Positions 1-5,659 of a stretch of 17,715 nt of DNA are shown here, in pieces. This DNA comes from an uncultured Bacteroidota bacterium (lineage in GTDB: Bacteria; Bacteroidota; Bacteroidia; 2-12-FULL-35-15). Every line of letters starts with the position of its first letter. Position 1 is the first letter of the stretch. Location of the stretch: contig CAISYK010000430.1 in the NCBI GenBank assembly GCA_903889605.1, forward strand, positions 1-17,715, in the 5' to 3' direction. The position numbers were made by a program, and so were the translations under genes. The notes under the pieces are model-generated. The model had not been told where the DNA came from, did no database searches, and saw only the letters and a program-made list of their open reading frames with translations.

Positions 1-44
1 ACTCCGCTCGAACTTACATCGCGCGGTGTCAGTTCGAGCGGAGT
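1..44. repeat. Palindromic hairpin repeat (14-bp arms)
   Basis: Positions 1-14 (ACTCCGCTCGAACT) and 31-44 are perfect reverse complements around a 16-base loop. The arms are much richer in GC than the surroundings. It resembles the dispersed intergenic palindromes seen in many Bacteroidota genomes. It may continue left of the window. It lies downstream of the minus-strand gene at 129-461 and could act as its terminator, although no T-run follows it in that direction. The bases from 45 to 128 hold no gene or clear signal. Confidence 0.7.
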
Positions 45-128
45 CGAGAACACGATTGGGCATCCCTTGAATTGGACTATTTTATAAGTATAATTGGTAT
101 TATATTATATGAATGCAGCTCCGGGGTT

Positions 129-461
129 CTAATGTTCTAACTCAACTGTCCCCTCAGTTTTGTTTAATTCAGTTTTACTAACATACCCTTTCTTACCATA
201 TTCCATATAAATATCATAACAGCCAAAAGCACAGCCTATAATCATGTTAGTTTCAAATTTCCCATTTGAATCCGTATAACCTAAAGCATGATTCTTATTA
301 TAATCCCCATTTTTACCCGCCTTAACCTCTATAAACACGCTGTCAACAGGCTGTTTTGTTGTTTTGTCAATGACTGTTACAGAAATTAGTTTATTTGCTT
401 CGCAGGAAGAAAATATAATCGCTGAAATAATAACCGCAAAAGTGAATTGAATTGTTCTCAT
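129..461 (-). CDS. Small putative lipoprotein with a carboxypeptidase-regulatory-like fold
   Basis: The 110-residue protein starts at the ATG at 461; a further-upstream start at 497 would put 12 polar and aromatic residues ahead of a clean signal peptide. Residues 1-20 form a lipoprotein signal ending in the lipobox FSSC, so Cys20 is probably lipidated and the mature protein anchored in an envelope membrane. The rest reads like a single beta-sandwich of the carboxypeptidase-regulatory/transthyretin type: a strand ISVTVID, a 'KQPVDSVFIEV' turn, then 'GYTDSNGKFET' and a late 'YGKKGY' strand. Such domains are common in Bacteroidota surface proteins, but the exact role is unknown. Two further cysteines (in GCAFGCYD) might form a disulfide. 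It is separated from the next gene by a gap of about 60 bp. The fold assignment is moderate; the lipoprotein call is firmer. Confidence 0.75.
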   Translation of the reverse strand: MRTIQFTFAVIISAIIFSSCEANKLISVTVIDKTTKQPVDSVFIEVKAGKNGDYNKNHALGYTDSNGKFETNMIIGCAFGCYDIYMEYGKKGYVSKTELNKTEGTVELEH

Positions 462-525
462 TTTGTCAAAAAGATTACAAAAAATATTTGTAAACAAGCG
501 CCTTCACATTATTTGCCTCCTGAAT

Positions 526-1677
526 TTAAAGCGCCTCCGTATAAAGAGTTTTAAAATCAGCCCTGCTTACCGGTTTAGGATTATTCGGATGAGCGAAATC
601 TTCAAAAGCCAAATCAGCAAGAGTGTCCAGGTGTTCGTCTTTTACATTGATGTCGCGTAATTTATGCGGGATGCCAACCTTAGTATTCAAATCAAAAATG
701 TATTGAATAACAGCTTCACCCGTATATTCTTTAAGTTCCAGCGTACGTGCCATTCTTGCAAATTTATCTTCGGAACCTGCGATGTTGAAACGCATGCCGT
801 AAGGGAGGTTTACTGCATTAGCAAGTCCATGGTGGGTGTCAAGCAATGATGATAAAGGATGAGCCATGGAGTGTACTACTCCCAGCCCTTTTTGGAAAGC
901 AATAGCCCCCATCATAGAAGCCATGAGCATTTCAGCACGAGATGCTAAATCAGGCGATTTTACTGCCTTTTCCAACGAAAGTGAAATTAAACGTATTCCT
1001 TCTAATGCTATTCCGTCGCACATAGGATGATAATTCTTAGCCAGAAAAGCTTCCATATTATGTGTAAGCGCATCCATTCCTGTTGCGGCTGTTACACCGG
1101 CTGGCAGGCCCATCGTTAACAATGGATCGGCAAAAACAATTTTTGCAAGCAGTTTTGGAGAAAAAAGTATTTTTTTCTGATGTGTAATATCATCCGCGAT
1201 AATCCCGCTTCGCCCAACTTCACTGCCTGTTCCGGCTGTAGTTGGAATAGTGATGAAGTGCGGAACATCATTTGTTACATAAACGTCGCCGCCTATCAAG
1301 TCATCGTATTTGAATAAATCTTCCCTGTGGTTTACCCGCAGAACAATTGCCCTGGCAACATCAAGAGCCGCGCCTCCGCCGATACCAACAATGCTGTCGC
1401 GGTGTGATGCGTCATAAGCATCACCGCCCCTGACCACATCACTTTTTACCGGGTTTTTATGTATTTCGGAAAATACCTGAGCAGATATCCCATGACTCTG
1501 CAAGTCCGCAATAATTTCCTTAAAGAAAGGAAGTTCCGCAATAATCGGATCCGTTACTAATAAAGGTTTGCTGAGATTATTTTGCTTTAAATATGCAGGT
1601 AATTCTTTAACTGCATTTGCACCAAAACGAATGGTGGTTTGGAAATTAAATTGTACTACGCGGTTGAAATCTGTCAT
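526..1677 (-). CDS. Iron-containing alcohol dehydrogenase
   Basis: A 383-residue group III (Fe-ADH) dehydrogenase that would interconvert an alcohol and an aldehyde with NAD(P), in the cytoplasm. The dinucleotide-binding loop GIGGGAALD lies near residues 98-106 and TTAGTGSEV at 146-154. The metal ligands are visible as D202 and H206 (in MDALTH), H269 and H283. These spacings (4, 63 and 14) equal those known for E. coli FucO (D196, H200, H263, H277). H273 matches the conserved catalytic-region histidine. I chose the ATG at 1677, which gives MTDFNRVVQF. A longer frame to 1746 exists, but its extra residues are encoded by a repeat element and look unlike protein. It lies on the same strand as a glutamine-synthetase-like ligase and an amine permease. 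I infer that it may oxidise the hydroxyl end of a gamma-glutamylated amino-alcohol; substrate specificity cannot be read from the sequence. Confidence 0.92.
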   Translation of the reverse strand: MTDFNRVVQFNFQTTIRFGANAVKELPAYLKQNNLSKPLLVTDPIIAELPFFKEIIADLQSHGISAQVFSEIHKNPVKSDVVRGGDAYDASHRDSIVGIGGGAALDVARAIVLRVNHREDLFKYDDLIGGDVYVTNDVPHFITIPTTAGTGSEVGRSGIIADDITHQKKILFSPKLLAKIVFADPLLTMGLPAGVTAATGMDALTHNMEAFLAKNYHPMCDGIALEGIRLISLSLEKAVKSPDLASRAEMLMASMMGAIAFQKGLGVVHSMAHPLSSLLDTHHGLANAVNLPYGMRFNIAGSEDKFARMARTLELKEYTGEAVIQYIFDLNTKVGIPHKLRDINVKDEHLDTLADLAFEDFAHPNNPKPVSRADFKTLYTEAL

Positions 1678-1707
1678 TTTATTGTTTTTTAGAATGTTTG
1701 TAAAATT

Positions 1708-1790
1708 ACCACTAAGGCACTGAGAACACAAAGGTTCACTAAGCATAAAAATATTTAATATTCTTTAAAATCATATATTAATTGTTTTAC
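1708..1790 (+). repeat. 36-bp repeat copy A plus a possible GxxExxY gene remnant
   Basis: Bases 1708-1743 are a forward copy of the 36-bp repeat that begins ACCACTAAGGCACT. The bases after it match the 3' end of the GxxExxY gene at 1843 and its flank. Read on the minus strand, the stretch around 1757-1780 would encode I-Y-D-F-K-E-Y-stop, where the intact gene ends K-Y-N-F-K-E-T-stop. The two repeats start 89 bp apart. Copy A therefore looks like the surviving end of a second, decayed cassette, or a duplication of the cassette edge. It sits 30 bp upstream of the dehydrogenase start codon. Confidence 0.65.
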
Positions 1791-1796
1791 AAAATT

Positions 1797-1832
1797 ACCA
1801 CTAAGGCACTTAGACCACTGAGGTTCACTAAG
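1797..1832 (+). repeat. 36-bp repeat copy B, left boundary of the GxxExxY cassette
   Basis: A forward copy starting ACCACTAAGGCACT and ending TTCACTAAG. It ends 10 bp downstream of the stop codon of the GxxExxY gene (minus strand). It is inverted relative to copy C on the other side of that gene. Against copies D and E it differs at two positions, G15 to T and A19 to C in the 36-mer. Confidence 0.85.
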
Positions 1833-1842
1833 ATTATAATAC

Positions 1843-2268
1843 TTAAGTTTCTTTAAAATTATATTTTGGTAAATTGGAAAATTCTTCAGTTACAATGGGC
1901 ACTAACTGTTCAACTATGTTTTCACTATGAAAATTTATTAAAAGACCTTTTGGTTTACCTGTTAATTTCAGATATGACAATAGTTGAGCCTTATACAAAG
2001 GTATCATTATGTCAACTGCCTTTAACTCAACAATAATTAAATCATTCACTAAAAGATCAAGCTTTAGGATTCCGCCTAAATCCTTTTCCTTATATTTTAC
2101 AAGTACATACAATTGCGATTGAACAACTAAATCACAGTTTATTAATTCATCAATTAAACAAGCTTGGTATACCGATTCTAATAAACCTGGACCCAGATGC
2201 TTGTGCACTTCAATTGCGCACCCTGCAATCTTATATGCAATATCATTGATATACTTTTGAGAAATCAT
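1843..2268 (-). CDS. GxxExxY-family protein, PD-(D/E)XK nuclease fold
   Basis: A 141-residue protein of the GxxExxY family (PF13366-type PD-(D/E)XK). The name-giving motif is GPGLLESVY, with G28, E31 and Y34. The nuclease-like core follows: D71 in LKLDLLV, then E81 and K83 in IVELKAV, and a conserved KAQLLSYLKL helix near residues 93-102. E31, D71, E81 and K83 would be the metal-binding and catalytic set, so the active site looks intact. Family members are small soluble proteins of unproven function, often found in many copies per genome. The ATG at 2268 lies only 2 bp from an inverted 36-bp repeat, and the stop lies 10 bp from the opposite copy. The gene thus has no room for its own promoter outside the repeat. 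I infer a link between this protein and spread of the repeat; a DNA-cutting activity is not shown. Confidence 0.9.
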   Translation of the reverse strand: MISQKYINDIAYKIAGCAIEVHKHLGPGLLESVYQACLIDELINCDLVVQSQLYVLVKYKEKDLGGILKLDLLVNDLIIVELKAVDIMIPLYKAQLLSYLKLTGKPKGLLINFHSENIVEQLVPIVTEEFSNLPKYNFKET

Positions 2269-2270
2269 TT

Positions 2271-2306
2271 CTTAGTGTTTCTAAGTGTTCTTAGTGCCTT
2301 AGTGGT
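2271..2306 (-). repeat. 36-bp repeat copy C, right boundary of the GxxExxY cassette
   Basis: Read on the minus strand it begins ACCACTAAGGCACT and ends AAACACTAAG. It is almost identical (one difference) to the copy at 5561-5596. It occupies the space immediately upstream of the GxxExxY start codon and ends 12 bp from the stop codon of the ligase gene. Confidence 0.85.
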
Positions 2307-2318
2307 GGTTTTTCTAAT

Positions 2319-3665
2319 TTATATTATTTCAAAATATCTTTTCAGTTCCCAGTCGGTAACCACTTTGCTGAACTGCTTCCATTCCCACTCTCTTGTCTGC
2401 GCGAAATGTTCAACAAATTTTTCGCCGAACAATTCTTTGGCTACATCAGAGTTTTTCATTGCCTGTGTTGCGGCCCAAAGGTTTGCAGGTAATACGCCGT
2501 ATGCGGTATCGCGGTAACCGCTGCCTGTAGTGGGAGGCTGAAGCTTTAGCTTGTTTTTTATTCCATACAACCCGCTGGCAAGGCACGCTGCCATGGCCAA
2601 ATATGGATTTGAATCAGAGCCGACCACTCTTGTTTCTACTCTTGAAGATTTACTTCCAAGAGGCAGGGCACGTAGAGCCACCGTTCTGTTATCAACTGCC
2701 CATGTCTGCGTAGTTGGAGCCCAGGCGCCTTCTACCAGTCTCTTATATGAATTGATTGTAGGCGCCAGCATCGGTAAAATATACGGCAGACAATATAACT
2801 GTCCAGCCATGTAGCTTTTCAGCATTTCACTCATATTGTTTTTATCTTTTTCGGAATAAAATAAATTGACTTTGCTTTTTTTATCCCATAAACTCTGGTG
2901 AACATGTCCGCTGCACCCTGGTAGATTTTCACTCCACTTGGCCATAAACGTAGCCATTATTCCATGCTTATAAGAAATTTCCTTCACAGCGGTTTTAAAA
3001 AGCACAGCGCGGTCTGCGGCTTCCAATATGCAGGAATACGTTATTGCCGCTTCGTAAACTCCCGGACCGGTTTCGGTATGCAGGCCTTCAATAGGGATGT
3101 CAAACTTTTTCAGCTGATCAAATAAGGCCGTAAAAAAATCATTCCGCAGGGTGGTGCGTAAAATTGAATAACCAAACATGCCGGGGCTTAAATGTGTAAG
3201 TCCGCTGAACTTTTTATCGTGAACGCTTTGCGGTGTTTCTTCAAAATTAAACCACTCAAACTCCTGGCTGAAATAAGGTGAATACCCAAGTTTTTCTGCT
3301 TTCCCTATCACATCCTGCAGAAGGTTTCTTGGACATACATATGCTGGTTTTCCGATTAATTCGCAAAGGAAAAAAGGAACATCGTTTTCCCATGGAATTT
3401 TCCTGAATGTTTTAATGTCAATCCGTGCAGGGGTGTCGGGGTATCCTGTATGCCAGCCGGTAAATGAACCATTATCATAAGCTACATCATTTGAGTCCCA
3501 GCCAAACACAACATCACAAAAGCCCATACTGCTGTTTATGACAGATAAAAATTTTTCGGTGCTTATATATTTACCGCGAAGGACCCCGTCAAGGTCTGTT
3601 AGTGCCACTTTTACCTTTCCTGAAGGATGGTTTTTAACGTAATCTATTATTTCTTTTTCTGTCAT
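2319..3665 (-). CDS. Glutamine-synthetase-family ligase (possible gamma-glutamylamide synthetase)
   Basis: A 448-residue member of the glutamine synthetase superfamily, which uses ATP to join glutamate to ammonia or an amine. The N-terminal beta-grasp part begins with ALTDLDGVLRGKYI (about 21-34). Catalytic-domain landmarks are SQEFEWF (133-139, metal glutamates), HTETGPGVYE (196-205), GCSGHVHQS (250-258), the NSYKRLVEGAWAP stretch (305-317), AVDNRTVALR (323-332), ETR (344-346) and DSNPYLA (351-357). In true bacterial GlnA the equivalent of AVDNR is usually SxRNR, and the adenylylation-type C-terminal tail is absent. The DxNR form, the short N-terminus and the neighbouring amine-type permease favour the PuuA/GlnA4-like amine ligases over nitrogen-assimilating glutamine synthetase. 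The cytoplasmic product would be a gamma-glutamyl amide. The family call is firm; the substrate is inferred from context. Confidence 0.88.
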   Translation of the reverse strand: MTEKEIIDYVKNHPSGKVKVALTDLDGVLRGKYISTEKFLSVINSSMGFCDVVFGWDSNDVAYDNGSFTGWHTGYPDTPARIDIKTFRKIPWENDVPFFLCELIGKPAYVCPRNLLQDVIGKAEKLGYSPYFSQEFEWFNFEETPQSVHDKKFSGLTHLSPGMFGYSILRTTLRNDFFTALFDQLKKFDIPIEGLHTETGPGVYEAAITYSCILEAADRAVLFKTAVKEISYKHGIMATFMAKWSENLPGCSGHVHQSLWDKKSKVNLFYSEKDKNNMSEMLKSYMAGQLYCLPYILPMLAPTINSYKRLVEGAWAPTTQTWAVDNRTVALRALPLGSKSSRVETRVVGSDSNPYLAMAACLASGLYGIKNKLKLQPPTTGSGYRDTAYGVLPANLWAATQAMKNSDVAKELFGEKFVEHFAQTREWEWKQFSKVVTDWELKRYFEII

Positions 3666-3700
3666 GATGATTGGTTTTATATACTATGCAGATGCTTTTT

Positions 3701-3850
3701 TTACCACTAAGGCACTGAGAACACTGAGGTTCACTAAGTTTTACGTTTTTTCTTTTATACTATTCTGATGTTTATTTACCACTAAGGCACTGAGAACACT
3801 GAGGTTCACTAAGTTTTACGTTTTTTCTTTTATACTATTCTGATGTTTAT
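3701..3850 (+). repeat. Perfect 75-bp tandem duplication carrying 36-bp repeat copies D and E
   Basis: Bases 3701-3775 and 3776-3850 appear identical base for base. Each unit contains one forward 36-bp repeat (3703-3738 and 3778-3813), then an AT-rich tail. A diverged partial match to the tail (TATACTATGCAGATG) precedes the first unit. The lack of differences points to a recent duplication. It sits 35 bp upstream of the ligase start codon, in the region expected to hold that gene's promoter. Confidence 0.9.
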
Positions 3851-3902
3851 TACTAATTAAGACATATAGAATTTTGGGGTTAACAAGACTAGTTCTCTTC
3901 TT

Positions 3903-3938
3903 CTCAGTGTTCCTTGGTGTTCTCAGTGCCTTAGTGGT
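3903..3938 (-). repeat. 36-bp repeat copy F (inverted)
   Basis: Read on the minus strand it begins ACCACTAAGGCACT and ends AACACTGAG. It is inverted relative to copies D and E, 89 bp from copy E. D/E and F could together be the ends of a unit whose interior has been lost. The 89 bp between them shows no coding remnant I recognise. Confidence 0.8.
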
Positions 3939-4001
3939 TAATTTTTATTTAATTATGCTTATTTCTGTGAACATTTCATGTATTTACTTTAAATATCCCC
4001 C

Positions 4002-4096
4002 TGTCATCCCGAGCTTTTCGCGAGGGATCTTGTTTATTGATAATATTGCTTCATATTGACAATATCCCTCTTGGCAAAAAGCCAATCGGGATGACA
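4002..4096. repeat. Palindromic intergenic element with TGTCATCCCGA ends
   Basis: Outer arms TGTCATCCCGA (4002-4012) and TCGGGATGACA (4086-4096) are exact reverse complements. A second nested pair, GAGGGAT (4022-4028) and ATCCCTC (4064-4070), lies inside. The layout is typical of dispersed palindromic elements. It lies 58 bp downstream of the permease stop codon, so its transcript could fold and end or stabilise that mRNA. Confidence 0.75.
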
Positions 4097-4154
4097 TTGC
4101 CGGTAAAAAAAGAAAACTATCCCGCGATTAGGTTAATTTTTATTTAAAAAACGT

Positions 4155-5474
4155 TTAATACTTTTTATAAACCAATTTATATACCCCGAATGAAATACCT
4201 ATCAATGCAAAATAAATTAATGCAAGGTTAAAATTATAGTAGGTCATAGAAATCAATGAAATGACAGCAATGATCAATGCAATAATTGGAGAGAGCGGAT
4301 AAAGCGGCACCCTGAAAGGACGCTCAAGGCCAGGTTCTTTTTTTCGAAGAGCAATCAACGAAATCATGGCAATGATATAAAGCGACAAGGCTCCGAATAC
4401 GGCCATGGTAATTATTTCTGTGGTTTTGCCGGTAAGCAGAATGAGGATGCCTATTAGAGTGTTTATCAATAGGGCATTGGCGGGTGTTTGAAATTTAGGG
4501 TGGACTTTTCTGGTAAATTTAGGGGCGTAGCCGGCCTTTCCAAACTCGAGAGTTGAACGGCCTCCCGCCAGCATAAGCCCATGAAAAGAAGCTACCAGTC
4601 CAAACAGGCCAACGGTAAGCAGCATGTGAAAAAGCACACTATTACCGCCTACCACCATAGCCATGGCCATTGGCAAAGGGGAGTCGGACATACCGCCTTT
4701 TGGATTAAATACAATAGCTTCCCAGCCTCCAACACCAATAGCGGCAACAAAAGTAAGAACGCACAATATTACTAAAGTTATAATTGCTGAACCAAAGCCT
4801 TTCAAAATGTCTTTTTGAGGATTAACAGTTTCTTCTGCAACATTTGCAACACCTTCAATACCCAGAAAAAACCAAATGGCAAAAGGCAGTGCCGCAAAAA
4901 TGCCCAAATATCCATTAGGTAAGGCATTGTGCGTTAAATTTTCGGCATGAAAATGCGGAAGAGTAACTCCTGCAAATATCAGCAATTCGACCACAGCAAG
5001 CAATGTGACAATAAGTTCGAAAACAGCCGCAGCCTGAACTCCATACATGTTTAACAATGTGAAGATCACATATACTGTAATTGCAATCCAAAGAATCTCG
5101 AATTGAGGGAAAATGAGATTAAAATAGGCTCCGATAGCAAAGGCAATGGCGGGAGGGGCAAAAATAAATTCTATACTCTGCGCCATACCGGCAATAAACC
5201 CAACATCCTTACCAAGAGCTCGGCTTGCATAATCAAAAACTCCGCCGGCTTTTGGAATTGCGCAGGCTAGTTCGGAATAAGAAAAAGTGAATGTTACATA
5301 TAAAATAATAATAAATAATGTGGCGATGGCAAGGCCAAGTGTACCGCCCTTTTCAAGGCCCAGGTTCCATCCAAAATACATGCCGGATATAACATATCCA
5401 ACACCAAGTCCCCACAGCATAAGCGGAGTGAGTGTTTTTTTTAATCCTTGTTTGTTTTGCGGCTTTTCCAACAA
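4155..5474 (-). CDS. APC-superfamily permease, ethanolamine-transporter type
   Basis: A 439-residue integral inner-membrane protein with about twelve hydrophobic segments. The first helix reads GVGYVISGMYFGWNLGL (about 24-40), then SYSELACAIPKAGGVFDYASRALG (65-88). This is the pattern of the ethanolamine permease (EAT) branch of the amino acid-polyamine-organocation superfamily. It would import an amine or amino-alcohol by coupling to an ion gradient. There is no in-frame ATG: the frame from the upstream stop offers TTG codons at 5474 and 5471 (LLEKPQNKQG) and ATT codons further up. The TTG start is therefore a best guess, and a small error near the 5' end is possible. It is followed on the same strand, after a repeat-rich gap, by the glutamine-synthetase-like ligase. 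The pairing suggests uptake followed by gamma-glutamylation. Confidence 0.88.
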   Translation of the reverse strand: MLEKPQNKQGLKKTLTPLMLWGLGVGYVISGMYFGWNLGLEKGGTLGLAIATLFIIILYVTFTFSYSELACAIPKAGGVFDYASRALGKDVGFIAGMAQSIEFIFAPPAIAFAIGAYFNLIFPQFEILWIAITVYVIFTLLNMYGVQAAAVFELIVTLLAVVELLIFAGVTLPHFHAENLTHNALPNGYLGIFAALPFAIWFFLGIEGVANVAEETVNPQKDILKGFGSAIITLVILCVLTFVAAIGVGGWEAIVFNPKGGMSDSPLPMAMAMVVGGNSVLFHMLLTVGLFGLVASFHGLMLAGGRSTLEFGKAGYAPKFTRKVHPKFQTPANALLINTLIGILILLTGKTTEIITMAVFGALSLYIIAMISLIALRKKEPGLERPFRVPLYPLSPIIALIIAVISLISMTYYNFNLALIYFALIGISFGVYKLVYKKY

Positions 5475-5560
5475 TAAAAATTTAACATCAATATTAGTGA
5501 AAATAAATTAATCCTTTATGAACTTTCCAATCAATGAGCTTTTAATTAATTAGTGAAATC

Positions 5561-5647
5561 ACCACTAAGGCACTAAGAACACTTAGAAACACTTAGAAAC
5601 ACTTAGAAAAACTCAGTGAAACTAAGTGGTCTCAGTGCCTTAGTGGT
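5561..5647. repeat. Inverted pair of 36-bp repeats (copies G and H), long hairpin
   Basis: Copy G (5561-5596, forward) and copy H (5612-5647, reverse) face each other across 15 bp. G resembles copy C of the GxxExxY cassette with one difference; H is a more diverged type. The spacer repeats the theme again (AAACACTTAG). The pair is what the GxxExxY cassette would look like without its gene. It ends 12 bp after the stop codon of the histidine kinase part (minus strand) and could form a strong RNA hairpin there. Confidence 0.85.
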
Positions 5648-5659
5648 GAAAATTTTATA

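Larger units (their letters stand above)
1797..2306 (-). mobile_element. Putative mobile cassette: GxxExxY gene between inverted 36-bp repeats
   Basis: A 510-bp unit made of repeat copy B, the GxxExxY open reading frame and repeat copy C in opposite orientation. The repeats lie 10 bp and 2 bp from the gene ends, so they act as terminal inverted repeats with almost no other sequence inside. The unit sits between two genes that would otherwise be neighbours, 12 bp after the stop codon of the glutamine-synthetase-like gene. No clear target-site duplication is visible. Mobility is inferred from the architecture and from the other copies of the repeat in this window. Confidence 0.5.

Noticed and set aside
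1678..1746. N-terminal extension of the alcohol dehydrogenase (23 more residues)
   Set aside because: The extra codons are the 36-bp repeat read in frame; the shorter form starting MTDFNRVVQF fits the family.
2319..3665. Housekeeping glutamine synthetase GlnA
   Set aside because: The AVDNR motif, the shorter length and the amine-permease context fit the amine-ligase branch better, though ammonia as substrate cannot be excluded.
3703..5647. CRISPR array
   Set aside because: The 36-bp repeats are about the length of CRISPR repeats, but they lie in both orientations, at irregular distances, with no uniform spacers and no cas genes.
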